A stretch of 64,000 bases of DNA from positions 1-64,000 of the forward strand of contig LICG01000001.1 of NCBI GenBank assembly GCA_001438205.1, read 5' to 3'. Shown here in pieces: positions 45,376 through 54,104 of this stretch (its first letter is position 1; the number at the start of each line of letters is the position of its first letter). The stretch is from Cryomorphaceae bacterium BACL7 MAG-120322-bin74 (lineage in GTDB: Bacteria; Bacteroidota; Bacteroidia; Flavobacteriales; Schleiferiaceae). The notes beneath the pieces are model-generated. The model did not search any database. It was not told the DNA's origin and worked only from the letters and a program-made list of their open reading frames with translations. The position numbers and the translations under genes are program-made.

Positions 45376-46113
45376 TCAGATGTGATTGGGCGTATGTGCA
45401 ATGTAAAGGCTGGCAATACCAAACGTGAGGGGTTTGATCGTGATATCCGTATAGCCCGCATCACGCAGCTTGTTGGCGAAACCTTCTCCGTAGGGGAAAG
45501 CTTCTACGCTTGCCGGGAGGTAGGTATAGGCCGAGGCATCTTTGGATACCCATTTGCCAATGGTGGGTAAGATGTGTTTGAAGTAGGCGAAGTAAAATTG
45601 GCGGAAAGGAAAACGTTCAGGCTGGGAGAATTCGAGAACCGCTAGGGCCCCGCCTGGTCGAAGAACTCTCTTCATGTCCACCAACCCTTGGGCAAGGTGT
45701 TCAAAATTTCGCACGCCAAAAGCGACGGTTACCGCATCAAATTGGCCGGCTTCAAAGGGTAAAGATTCTCCGTCGCCCAGATGAAGCGGGATATGGGGAT
45801 CTAGTCCTTTACGTGTGATTTTTTTTCTTCCTACGTCCAACATGCCCGCGGAAATATCCACGCCTTGGATCTTACTGTCTCGAATGCCTTTGTGCAAGGC
45901 TATGGCTAAGTCCCCTGTTCCTGTTGCCACGTCTAAAATTTCCTTGGCGCCTAATTTGCGGATAGCGGCCACCGTTCTTTTGCGCCATAGGACATCAATG
46001 CCAAGCGAGAGGGTTCGATTTAACAGATCATATCGACCCGAAATAGCATTAAACATATCCGCAACTTGCTCCTTTTTGGATCCTTCTGCGTGGTAGGGTT
46101 TTACGGTTTCCAT
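45376..46113 (-). CDS. ubiE: Demethylmenaquinone methyltransferase UbiE/MenG
   Basis: A 245-residue SAM-dependent methylase for the last step of menaquinone synthesis. Motifs are VADMFNAISGRYDLLNRTLSLGIDVLWRKR at the start, the SAM loop LDVATGTGDLAIAL, FDAVTVAFGVRNFEHLAQGLVDMKRVLRPGGALAVLEFSQP, and VEAFPYGEGFANKLRDAGYT near the end. It lies nine bases after trkH and 15 before porT, so it is probably in one transcript. Bacteroidota use menaquinone, so MenG is the likely role. Confidence 0.96.
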   Translation of the reverse strand: METVKPYHAEGSKKEQVADMFNAISGRYDLLNRTLSLGIDVLWRKRTVAAIRKLGAKEILDVATGTGDLAIALHKGIRDSKIQGVDISAGMLDVGRKKITRKGLDPHIPLHLGDGESLPFEAGQFDAVTVAFGVRNFEHLAQGLVDMKRVLRPGGALAVLEFSQPERFPFRQFYFAYFKHILPTIGKWVSKDASAYTYLPASVEAFPYGEGFANKLRDAGYTDITIKPLTFGIASLYIAHTPNHI

Positions 46114-46122
46114 AGGATGGCT

Positions 46123-47952
46123 TTAGCCCACCTGGACATTTGACTTGGGATAAGTGTAGTCGTGGGATTCTTTCTTTCGGCTGGTCAGCGCAAAGGCCAA
46201 AGTTACGGTGCCTACGCGGCCAATGAGCATGGAGGCCATTAAGATGGATTGTCCCGTGGTACTCAGCTCACGGGTGATACCTGTAGATAGTCCTACGGTA
46301 CAAAAGGCGGAAACTTCTTCAAATGCCAAACGAGCAAGACCCAAGTGGCCGTCCGTGATGGTCAAGAAAAAGATGCCTAGCAAGATGGAGCTGCCAGAAA
46401 ATAAGAAGGCACTCATGGCCAAATTGAGCAATTCAACAGGAATCGTATAGTGGAACATTTCCACACGCTTTCTCCCGCGAATGGTGGCGAGCGCATTGAC
46501 AAAAACCAAGGCGAAGGTGGAAGTTTTAATGCCGCCAGCGGTTGATCCCGACGCACCTCCAATGAACATGAAAATAATCAAGATCAATAGCGTCGGCAAA
46601 GCTATCGCACCAAAATCGATGGTGTTAAATCCTGCTGTTCTCGTGGTGACAGATTGAAAGAAACTGGTCAACATTTTCTGCCCTCCCGTTTGACCCATGA
46701 GGGTGCCATTAAACTCCAATCCCATAAAGAACAGCATACCCAAGGGAATAAGGATAAGGGTGGCATATAAGGCAATTTTGGTGTTGGCTTGAAGGTGAAT
46801 CCATGGATTGCGGCGACGAGCCGAATAGGCCTGCGTAGAAAACAAATCATGAATGGTTGAAAAGCCTAGACCTCCCAAGACGATGGTGATGCCAATAATC
46901 AGCACAAGCGGAGTGTTTTGCGCCAATGCAGGATGCGCGAGTCCTTCGGAAAAAAGACTAAATCCAGCATTGTTGAAGGCGGAAATGGCGTGAAATAGGC
47001 TGTAAAAAATTCGGTCACCCAGATGGGCAAACGGAAAAGTGCCCCATGAAAAGAACAAGAGAATGGCAGCAATGAGCTCAAAGAAAAAAGAGAATCGAAA
47101 GATCTCGCGGATAAGATCCACAGAGCCTTCCAGCGTATCTGCAGAATAATTGGCTTGTAATAAGCTCTTGTAGCGGGTGCCTAACGATGGATTGGCCAAC
47201 ATGGCAAAAATGCTTGCAAAGGCAATAAAGTTTAATCCACCCAGTTGGATGAGAATCATGAGAACAAACTTCCCCTTAAAGCTTAACGCAGTGCTGATAT
47301 CGATAATGTTCAGGCCTGTGACGCTGACGGCCGAGACCGAGGTAAAAAGGGCTTCCTTCAAGCTCAATCCTTCTCCCGATTTGGTCATTTCTGGCATCCA
47401 GAGCAAGCCCGCTCCAATGAACATCAAGAGAATAAAGCTTGAAACCAGGAGGGCAGGGGGCGAAAGTTTGAGCATGGGAAGCAAACGACTGGCTTTTCCC
47501 ACCTCAAGGGCCACAAAAAGAAGAAAATAGGCTTGAATAAAGACCATGAAGAAGGCCTCCAGCTGCATCAATCCGAGGTAGGTGCCTAAAGTGGCCATGA
47601 TTTCTACCTGGAAAAGATTGATGGACAGGATGTTGATGCTCATATAAAGCATCAGCAAGCCTTCCCACTTGGAATTTTTGAGGTACTGTATGGGAGAAAA
47701 AGAGTAGAAGAATTCTACCAAGTATTTGAAAATATAGAAGCCAATGGTGCCCTTCAATAAAGTGCCTACGAGGGCCTCATTTTCGGGTGTGAGCAAAAAA
47801 CCGTGTCGGATCAGCAAGGAAATGACGGCCGCAATGGAAAGCGGAACACTGGCGTAGCGCATAAAGCGTATGGCCGGTATTTTGCTGTCGTAGATGCGAA
47901 TGTTAATCCATTCGCGAATTCGATTGACCGTTTGCCTCCGGGGGTTGTTCAT
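46123..47952 (-). CDS. TrkH-family potassium transporter, membrane subunit
   Basis: A 609-residue inner-membrane K+ transporter of the Trk/Ktr superfamily. It has an extended hydrophobic N-terminal region (about 120 residues), then repeated M1-P-M2 units with selectivity-filter glycines: TSVSAVSVTGLNIIDIST, HAISAFNNAGFSLFSEGL, QSVTTRTAGFNTIDFG and EEVSAFCTVGLSTGITREL. SGSTAGGIKTSTFALVF is also typical. The N-terminal addition makes it longer than E. coli TrkH. No TrkA-type regulatory gene is adjacent. It overlaps the upstream aminotransferase stop by four bases. Confidence 0.93.
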   Translation of the reverse strand: MNNPRRQTVNRIREWINIRIYDSKIPAIRFMRYASVPLSIAAVISLLIRHGFLLTPENEALVGTLLKGTIGFYIFKYLVEFFYSFSPIQYLKNSKWEGLLMLYMSINILSINLFQVEIMATLGTYLGLMQLEAFFMVFIQAYFLLFVALEVGKASRLLPMLKLSPPALLVSSFILLMFIGAGLLWMPEMTKSGEGLSLKEALFTSVSAVSVTGLNIIDISTALSFKGKFVLMILIQLGGLNFIAFASIFAMLANPSLGTRYKSLLQANYSADTLEGSVDLIREIFRFSFFFELIAAILLFFSWGTFPFAHLGDRIFYSLFHAISAFNNAGFSLFSEGLAHPALAQNTPLVLIIGITIVLGGLGFSTIHDLFSTQAYSARRRNPWIHLQANTKIALYATLILIPLGMLFFMGLEFNGTLMGQTGGQKMLTSFFQSVTTRTAGFNTIDFGAIALPTLLILIIFMFIGGASGSTAGGIKTSTFALVFVNALATIRGRKRVEMFHYTIPVELLNLAMSAFLFSGSSILLGIFFLTITDGHLGLARLAFEEVSAFCTVGLSTGITRELSTTGQSILMASMLIGRVGTVTLAFALTSRKKESHDYTYPKSNVQVG

Positions 47953-49133
47953 AAAGCCGAGTTGAGTCCGTTTAAGGTACGGACAATTCGTTCTGCTGCC
48001 TTTTTCAGGTCCTCTTCAGATGCTGCATAACTGAAACGAATGTACCCATCTAAGCCAAATGCTTCGCCAGGGACAGACGCCACGCCGCCTTCGAGTAAAA
48101 GCATGCAGAGGTCTAAGGCTGTTGGATGCTTCGGACTGAGGTAGGCAGATGCGTCCACAAAAAGGTAAAAAGCACCTTCTGGGACTTTGATGATCAGCTT
48201 GTCGGCTGCATTCAGCCCATCCGCCAAGAGTTGGCGTCTAGAGGTAAAGGCATCCACCATGTATTGAACGGCGGAAGGCCCTGCCAGCATGGCGGCAATG
48301 GCGGCGCGTTGTGCAATACTGGAGGCGCCACTCGTGACCTGACTTTGAATTTTCTCACAAGCCTTGGCTAAAGCTAAAGGCGCACCCATGTATCCCAGGC
48401 GCCACCCTGTCATGGCAAAGCCTTTGGACAGTCCGTTTACGGTAGCTGTCCTATCTCGCATACCAGCCAAGGAAGCGAGGCTGACGTGCTTGGTACCATA
48501 TTGGATATACTCATAGATCTCATCGCTGATGACCCAAATTTGGGGGTGGTGGCGAAGAATGACGGCAAGTGCTTCCAATTCTTCATGGCTATACATGGCC
48601 CCGCTAGGGTTATTGGGGCTTGAGAAGATGAGTAATTTTGTTTTGGGCGAAATCGCTGCGGCTAACTGCGCTGGGGTTATTTTGAAATTTTGTTCAATGC
48701 CTGCTTTGGGACTCACCACCGTCCCTCCCACAAACTCGGCTAGATCTGCATAAGAAACCCAATAAGGCGCAGGGACAATCACCTCATCGCCAGGATTGAC
48801 CAAGGCCATCATCAAGTTTGCGATGGATTGTTTTGCACCCGTACTTACCATGATCTCGTCAGGTTGATAAGTGAGTCCGTTGTCGCGTTCAAATTTGATA
48901 CAAATGGCTTGCCGTAAATCAGGGTAGCCAGGAACGGGCATGTAGTGTGAATAGTTTTCTTCTATGCCTAAAATACCCGCAGCTTTCGCAAAATTAGGTG
49001 TGTCAAAATCGGGTTCCCCCAGGCTTAGACTGATAATATCGTGCCCCGCTTCTTGCAATGCGCGGCTTTTCTTGGTCATTTCGATGGTCATAGGCAAGGC
49101 CAATGACGCCACCCGCTGGGATAGAAAAAGCAT
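47949..49133 (-). CDS. Aspartate/aromatic aminotransferase, class I (PLP)
   Basis: A 394-residue PLP enzyme of fold type I. Landmarks are MTKKSRALQEAGHDIISLSLGEPDFDTP near the start, TGAKQSIANLMMALVNPGDEVIVPAPYWVSY, IFSSPNNPSGAMYS, WVISDEIYEYIQY and the lysine motif NGLSKGFAMTGWRLGYMGAP. It closely follows the Bacteroidota AspC-like pattern and probably makes aspartate from oxaloacetate. ATG 49133 (MLFLSQRVASLALP) is chosen because an exact TACTTTTG box ends three bases before it. The longer frame to 49277 would run across the divergent gene. Confidence 0.92.
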   Translation of the reverse strand: MLFLSQRVASLALPMTIEMTKKSRALQEAGHDIISLSLGEPDFDTPNFAKAAGILGIEENYSHYMPVPGYPDLRQAICIKFERDNGLTYQPDEIMVSTGAKQSIANLMMALVNPGDEVIVPAPYWVSYADLAEFVGGTVVSPKAGIEQNFKITPAQLAAAISPKTKLLIFSSPNNPSGAMYSHEELEALAVILRHHPQIWVISDEIYEYIQYGTKHVSLASLAGMRDRTATVNGLSKGFAMTGWRLGYMGAPLALAKACEKIQSQVTSGASSIAQRAAIAAMLAGPSAVQYMVDAFTSRRQLLADGLNAADKLIIKVPEGAFYLFVDASAYLSPKHPTALDLCMLLLEGGVASVPGEAFGLDGYIRFSYAASEEDLKKAAERIVRTLNGLNSAL

Positions 49134-49136
49134 GTA

Positions 49137-49144
49137 CAAAAGTA
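49137..49144 (-). promoter_or_regulatory. -7 box TACTTTTG of the aspC-like gene
   Basis: Exact TAnnTTTG three bases before the ATG at 49133; predicted leaderless. No -33 TTG at the normal distance. Confidence 0.5.
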
Positions 49145-49164
49145 TGAATTGCCAGTAAATGCCC

Positions 49165-49172
49165 GATATTTG
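49165..49172 (+). promoter_or_regulatory. Near-consensus -7 box GATATTTG before the gene at 49177
   Basis: One mismatch to TAnnTTTG, four bases before the ATG; divergent partner of the aspC-like promoter. Confidence 0.35.
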
Positions 49173-49176
49173 CATC

Positions 49177-49698
49177 ATGGACGTTTTTTTAGATACCCTT
49201 CGCACCATTTTCCCATCAATTCTGATTTTAATTGTGGTGTATTTGATGATGTCGAGTTTCTTAGACAATGAAGACAAACGCCGGCAAAGTGAGCGTCGGG
49301 CGGCATCTCAGAAACAGGCTTTGCCGATACGCATGCAGGCCTATGAGCGCTTGGCTTTATTGCTAGAGCGTATCAGTCCCTCGTCTTTGTTGATTCGCGT
49401 CAAGGCGGGAAAGTTGACCAAATATGAATATCTCGTGCTTTTACAGCAAAGTATTCGTAGTGAATTTGAACACAACCTTTCTCAGCAAGTATATGTTTCT
49501 GATCATGTCTGGGATATGGTCGTGACGGCTAAAAGCGCCATGGTGTCTTTGATCAACACCGTAGCGGCAGAGATGGATGAAGATACGATGGGTGCAGAAT
49601 TGAGCCGAGCCATTTTGATGCGCGCAATGGATATGGGCCAACTGCCTACGAAAACCGCGCTATCGGTACTTCGCCATGAAATCGCGCAAGAATTCTAG
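49177..49698 (+). CDS. Conserved membrane-anchored protein, DUF7935-like
   Basis: A 173-residue protein from ATG 49177 (MDVFLDTL). It has one N-terminal membrane helix (about 8-25, IFPSILILIVVYLMM), then a basic coiled stretch (DNEDKRRQSERRAASQKQALP). A conserved cytoplasmic domain follows, PIRMQAYERLALLLERISPSSLLIRV and LQQSIRSEFEHNLSQQVYVSDHVWDMVVTAKSAMVSLIN. I recall this as a Bacteroidota-specific family of unknown function. A GATATTTG box stands four bases before the ATG. Its end overlaps the convergent meaB gene by 39 bases. Confidence 0.75.
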   Translation: MDVFLDTLRTIFPSILILIVVYLMMSSFLDNEDKRRQSERRAASQKQALPIRMQAYERLALLLERISPSSLLIRVKAGKLTKYEYLVLLQQSIRSEFEHNLSQQVYVSDHVWDMVVTAKSAMVSLINTVAAEMDEDTMGAELSRAILMRAMDMGQLPTKTALSVLRHEIAQEF

Positions 49699-50685
49699 AC
49701 GCGCCTTCCTCGGGGTGATCCTTCCTTCTTGGATTTCTTTTTGATGCGATAGGAGCTTTGGATCATCTTCTATAAGTTGCCAAAGTCCCCGCTGCACCTG
49801 CTGCTGAAATATTGCCGTTTGCTGGTCTTTACGCCTGGTTTCGGTTCGACCCGTTGCGATGCCCCATTGAAACCCTTTTTCTAGCGCTTCCAGCAATAGG
49901 GCTATGGAAGTAGCTTCGATCGCACTTCCAGATTGAATGGGAACGGTCCAACCATCTTCACGATGAAAGAGGCCTATAACCTGGGCCAATTGACTTTTGG
50001 TTTGTTGCGCGGCGGTGATTCTATCTCCATCCGATTTATTGACCCAAATCTGGTCCGCGGCTTCCATGACGCCGCGCTTGAGACCTTGCACCTCATCTCC
50101 AGCCCCAGGAAGGGCGATCAAAAGAGTAAAGTCAACCACGGTTTGCACAGACGTTTCATTTTGCCCAATGCCCACGGTTTCGATCATGATACGGTCAAAG
50201 CCTGCTGCTTCAAATTCAAAAAGGGAGAGAACCTCATGGCTGTGCGCATGAATTCCGCCTAACGTGCCACTAGAGGGGCTGGGGCGGATGTAGGCCTCGG
50301 GTAATCGGGCAAGGGACTCCATGCGTGTTTTGTCTCCAAGGATAGATCCATGGCTAGCGGTACTACTGGGGTCGATAGCTAGGACGGCTACGCGATGCCC
50401 TTGGGCCACCCATTGCTGTCCTAAAGCTTCAATTAAAGTGCTTTTCCCCGCGCCTGGATTGCCGGTAATGCCGAGCCGAAAACAACGTCCCAGTGCAGAC
50501 TTCTGCAACTGGGCGACACGTTCTAATAACGCTGCGGCAGGACTCAGGTCTGCTGAGCGCTGACTTTCTACCAGCGTTATACTGCGCGACAAGGCTCCGC
50601 GGTCACCTGCAATCAGACCCTGTGCCATGGCTTCAATATCCCATTCGGGACGTCTTGAGGCAGTATAGATAGGGTTGATGGCCAT
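49660..50685 (-). CDS. meaB: MeaB, methylmalonyl-CoA mutase-associated GTPase
   Basis: A 341-residue G3E-family GTPase that loads and protects the B12-dependent mutase. Motifs are GNPGAGKSTLIEALG (Walker A), VLAIDPSSTASHGSILGDKTRMESLA (switch region), FDRIMIETVGIGQNETSVQTVVDFTLLIALPGAGDEVQGLKRGVMEAADQIWVNKSDGDR (Walker B and NKSD). Full length. It lies two bases after the mutase large-subunit gene, the usual neighbour. Its final 39 bases overlap the convergent DUF7935-like gene. Confidence 0.95.
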   Translation of the reverse strand: MAINPIYTASRRPEWDIEAMAQGLIAGDRGALSRSITLVESQRSADLSPAAALLERVAQLQKSALGRCFRLGITGNPGAGKSTLIEALGQQWVAQGHRVAVLAIDPSSTASHGSILGDKTRMESLARLPEAYIRPSPSSGTLGGIHAHSHEVLSLFEFEAAGFDRIMIETVGIGQNETSVQTVVDFTLLIALPGAGDEVQGLKRGVMEAADQIWVNKSDGDRITAAQQTKSQLAQVIGLFHREDGWTVPIQSGSAIEATSIALLLEALEKGFQWGIATGRTETRRKDQQTAIFQQQVQRGLWQLIEDDPKLLSHQKEIQEGRITPRKARLEFLRDFMAKYR

Positions 50686-50687
50686 GG

Positions 50688-52691
50688 TTACTTTCTCGTG
50701 GCTAAATACTGCGTCAAGAGCTGCTTGGCTGAATCTGCAATGGGCGTTCCAGGCCCAAAAATACCTGCAACGCCTAGCGCAAATAACCCAGGATAATCTT
50801 CTTTTGGAATAACACCGCCCACCACCACTTGGATGTCTGGCCTTCCAAGCTGTGCAAGGGCATGGATCAGTTGCGGCACCAAGGTGCTATGGCCAGCCGC
50901 CAAAGAACTGACCCCGACCCAATGCACATCGTTTTCTAGCGCCTGTAGGGCTGTTTCTTCGGGTGTCTGAAATAAAGGTCCCAAGTCGACATCAAAGCCC
51001 AAATCAGCAAAACTGCTCGCCACCACCTTTGCCCCTCGGTCATGGCCATCTTGTCCCATTTTGGCAATGAGTATGCGTGGGCGACGTCCTTCGACGGCGG
51101 CAAATGCATCCGTCAATTGACGGGCAGCAGCAAACTGGGGGTCCGAACTATTTTCTTTTTTATACACGCCAGATACAAGTTGGGTGGAAGCTTTGTAGCG
51201 ACCAAAAACGTCTTCCAAGGTATCGCTGATTTCGCCAAGTGTGGCACGCGCACGCGCAGCTTCGACGGCGGCAGTCAAGGTATTGCCAGAGCCCGTTGCC
51301 GCATCACGCAGCGCATCCAATGCTTGTGTTACGGCCTGGGCATTTCTTTCGGCACGCAGTTTCTTGAGGCCGGCGACTTGGGATTCGCGCACCGCGCGGT
51401 TGTCCACTTGACGGACCTGCATATCGTCACTTTCTTCGTTTTGGAAGGCATTGACCCCAACAAGGACATCCGTGCCGCGGTCAAGGCGCGCCTGTTTAAT
51501 GGCGGCCGCTTCTTCGATCCGCAATTTGGGAATACCACGTTCCAAAGCCTTGGCCATACCTCCTTGGTCTTCAATTTCTTCCATGAGTGCCCAGGCTTCT
51601 TCTAACAGTTGTGCTGTGCGTTCTTCTATTGCCTCAGATCCGCCGAATGGATCAACAAAGCGTGTGACACCGCTCTGCTGTTGTATATAGCGTTGTGTTT
51701 CCCGGGCAATTCGTGCAGAAAAGTCTGTGGGGAGTGCAATGGCTTCGTCTAAGGCATTGGTGTGCAGGGATTGCGTTCCGCCGAGCACTGCGGCCATGGC
51801 TTCTAGCGCAGTCCGCGTGACATTGTTGTAAGGTTGTTGCTCAGTGAGACTCCACCCACTGGTTTGGCTGTGGGTCCTGAGGGCGCGACTTTTTGGATTC
51901 TTTGGTCGGAATTCTTGCACGACACGGTCCCACAAGACACGCCCTGCCCGCAGTTTGGCAATTTCACTGAGGAAGTCCATGCCAATGCCCCAGAAAAAAC
52001 TCAATCGAGGGGCAAAATCGTCAATGTCCAACCCGCATTCGACTCCAGTACGCAAGTATTCCCGGCCATCCGAAAGGGTATAGGCCAATTCAAGGGCAGT
52101 AGTGGCACCTGCTTCCTGCATGTGGTAGCCCGAAATGGAGATACTATTATAGCGCGGCATATGAGCGCTTGTATAACGGAAAATATCGGCGATCAGCCGC
52201 ATGCTAGGCAGGGGCGGATAGATATAGGTGTTTCGGACCATGAATTCCTTGAGAATATCATTCTGGATGGTTCCGTTGAGTTTGTCCAAGGAGACGCCTT
52301 GTTCCTCCGCCGCGACAATGTAAAAGGCCAGGATGGGGATCACCGCCCCGTTCATGGTCATAGAAACCGACATTTGGTCCAAGGGGATCCCATCAAAGAG
52401 GCGCTTCATGTCCTCCACGCTGTCAATGGCTACACCTGCTTTGCCAACATCTCCTTGCACGCGCGGATGGTCACTGTCATACCCTCTGTGCGTTGCCAAA
52501 TCAAAGGCAATACTCAATCCCATTTGTCCTGCCGCTAGATTGGCGCGATAGAAGGCATTGGATTCTTCTGCGGTGGAGAACCCGGCGTATTGACGGATCG
52601 TCCAAGGACGCTGCGTGTACATACTTGCATAAGGTCCCCGCAGATAGGGCGGAACACCGGCCAAATCCATTTCATGTGGCTGGCGCTTCAT
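50688..52691 (-). CDS. Methylmalonyl-CoA mutase large subunit
   Basis: The catalytic subunit (667 residues) converts (R)-methylmalonyl-CoA and succinyl-CoA with adenosylcobalamin. The barrel contains [59 protein letters not shown] and [19 protein letters not shown]. The C-terminal B12 domain has the cobalt-ligating histidine H550 in DGHDRG (548-553) and [15 protein letters not shown] 52691 (MKRQPHEMD) overlaps the small-subunit stop as ATGA; longer frames are less natural. Genes order small subunit-large subunit-meaB, one operon for propionate, odd-chain or branched amino-acid carbon. Confidence 0.95.
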   Translation of the reverse strand: MKRQPHEMDLAGVPPYLRGPYASMYTQRPWTIRQYAGFSTAEESNAFYRANLAAGQMGLSIAFDLATHRGYDSDHPRVQGDVGKAGVAIDSVEDMKRLFDGIPLDQMSVSMTMNGAVIPILAFYIVAAEEQGVSLDKLNGTIQNDILKEFMVRNTYIYPPLPSMRLIADIFRYTSAHMPRYNSISISGYHMQEAGATTALELAYTLSDGREYLRTGVECGLDIDDFAPRLSFFWGIGMDFLSEIAKLRAGRVLWDRVVQEFRPKNPKSRALRTHSQTSGWSLTEQQPYNNVTRTALEAMAAVLGGTQSLHTNALDEAIALPTDFSARIARETQRYIQQQSGVTRFVDPFGGSEAIEERTAQLLEEAWALMEEIEDQGGMAKALERGIPKLRIEEAAAIKQARLDRGTDVLVGVNAFQNEESDDMQVRQVDNRAVRESQVAGLKKLRAERNAQAVTQALDALRDAATGSGNTLTAAVEAARARATLGEISDTLEDVFGRYKASTQLVSGVYKKENSSDPQFAAARQLTDAFAAVEGRRPRILIAKMGQDGHDRGAKVVASSFADLGFDVDLGPLFQTPEETALQALENDVHWVGVSSLAAGHSTLVPQLIHALAQLGRPDIQVVVGGVIPKEDYPGLFALGVAGIFGPGTPIADSAKQLLTQYLATRK

Positions 52692-53749
52692 TTCAGATAG
52701 CATTGTTGCATATGATGCCAAAATCCGCCTTGGTCAGACCAAGTTTTCCACACTTGTTCTGTTTCAAGTGCTAAAGCCGAGGTATAGGCGTCTAGGGTAT
52801 AGGCCCCACGCAAGGGAAAACGGGAATCGTGTAGCCCATTTTCGTAAGCCAAAACTAGGGTCTGTTGTCGTGCCCATTGATAGGCTGCGGCACTTTCATG
52901 GATAGGGGTAATCCAAATTTCGTCGCAACCGCCCAGCCAGAGGGCCTGTTGTTGGATCCCTACGCCCACTAGGGCAGCAGCGTCTTCGGTGGGTTCAGGC
53001 AATGCGGGCTTGCCACTGATCCATAATCGGGCGTCGGGCGCCCCATGCGCAAGGCAAAGGCTGGCCCAAAGGGTTCTGGCAGCCTGGCACAAGGCCACAG
53101 TGCCTAGATAATCATCACTGGCTTCTAGGTAGAGCCACGTTCGATCGGCATGTTGCCAGCCCACCGTGTCTAATTGGGCAGCCAAGCTTCCCAAACCATA
53201 GGCCAATTGGGCGACACGTGAGGGGAGGCTACTACGTTCTTCCTGGGCCCATGCACCTCCATTGGCGCAGAATACACGCATTCCCATGGGCAAGGAAATG
53301 GCATCATGCAGGCGCTGAATATCTTGTTCAAGGGTTCCACTGATGTACTGACCCCTGCGCATCCAATGTTCTGCCAACTCCATATTCACGCTCCCATGAA
53401 GCGCTTCGGGGTGGTCGCTATCTGGCAGGGATTGCAGCGCGTCTAAGACAGCGTGAGGATGCGCTGAACAAACGAGGTGCACAGGGGCGACATCAAGGCG
53501 AATACCCTGTAGCAATGTGGATAAGTCTGTAGCTTCCTGTACCCTAAAGAGCAAACTGCTCGCGCCTGAGGAAAGTGCTTTCAAGGCCTTTTGGTTGCCT
53601 TCTTTTGCCTTTGTTCCCTCGATTACCTCAAGAGCAAAACGGTGTGCAAAAGGTCTCGTCCCTGTCGTCCACGGGACATCAGGATACTCAGGCTGCCGTC
53701 CCGTGATGGGGAGGGCAAAACCATCGGGAAGATGCACCAGATCATTCAT
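52688..53749 (-). CDS. Methylmalonyl-CoA mutase small subunit, short form
   Basis: A 353-residue non-catalytic partner of the mutase. It retains a degenerate barrel ([26 protein letters not shown] at the start, [21 protein letters not shown] and [15 protein letters not shown]-like [25 protein letters not shown] at the end), but no B12 domain and none of the DGHDRG ligand motif. Typical small subunits are clearly longer, so this is a reduced form. It probably only stabilises the heterodimer. It overlaps divIC upstream by eight bases and the large subunit downstream by four. Confidence 0.85.
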   Translation of the reverse strand: MNDLVHLPDGFALPITGRQPEYPDVPWTTGTRPFAHRFALEVIEGTKAKEGNQKALKALSSGASSLLFRVQEATDLSTLLQGIRLDVAPVHLVCSAHPHAVLDALQSLPDSDHPEALHGSVNMELAEHWMRRGQYISGTLEQDIQRLHDAISLPMGMRVFCANGGAWAQEERSSLPSRVAQLAYGLGSLAAQLDTVGWQHADRTWLYLEASDDYLGTVALCQAARTLWASLCLAHGAPDARLWISGKPALPEPTEDAAALVGVGIQQQALWLGGCDEIWITPIHESAAAYQWARQQTLVLAYENGLHDSRFPLRGAYTLDAYTSALALETEQVWKTWSDQGGFWHHMQQCYLK

Positions 53750-54068
53750 CTTTTGATGTGCTTGGATTCACCAGCGCAACGCGCTCACCTGGACGGTGCA
53801 TCCAGTAGCGTTCTCTCGCGTATTTCTCTAATTTTTCAGGATCACTGGCAAGTTCATCCAATTGACGTTGGGTTTCTTCCAATTCTTTTTGGTAGAAGGA
53901 AATGCCGTCTTCTAACGCTTGAAAACGGGCATCAAGTTCCCACTGAATCAAGGCAGAGTTGCTATCGACAAATGCCATCCAAATCACAAAAAAAAGGGTG
54001 ACAAGGGTGTATTTATGAGTCAGGCGCCCCCACCAGGGGGATGTGCGCAATTGTTGCCAGCGGGTCAT
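53742..54068 (-). CDS. Septum-formation initiator, DivIC/FtsB family
   Basis: A 108-residue bitopic division protein. A short basic cytoplasmic segment is followed by one membrane helix (about residues 19-36, YTLVTLFFVIWMAFV). A periplasmic coiled coil follows (DARFQALEDGISFYQKELEETQRQLDELASDPEKLEKYARERYWM), whose EKYARERYWMHRPGE ending is the DivIC/FtsB signature. It links FtsL and FtsQ in the divisome. I use ATG 54068; 54074 is a TTG. An exact TATTTTTG box is three bases upstream. It is unusual beside mutase genes, with an eight-base overlap. Confidence 0.87.
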   Translation of the reverse strand: MTRWQQLRTSPWWGRLTHKYTLVTLFFVIWMAFVDSNSALIQWELDARFQALEDGISFYQKELEETQRQLDELASDPEKLEKYARERYWMHRPGERVALVNPSTSKDE

Positions 54069-54071
54069 GCT

Positions 54072-54079
54072 CAAAAATA
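54072..54079 (-). promoter_or_regulatory. -7 box TATTTTTG of divIC and the mutase operon
   Basis: Exact TAnnTTTG three bases before ATG 54068, in the 30-base gap after the ABC exporter gene. Predicted leaderless start. Confidence 0.5.
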
Positions 54080-54104
54080 CATCGGAACCTGTCGACTCTT
54101 GTGC

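Noticed and set aside
51834-52538. 234-residue plus-strand frame antisense to methylmalonyl-CoA mutase
   Set aside because: It lies wholly in a highly conserved gene and shows no domain features.
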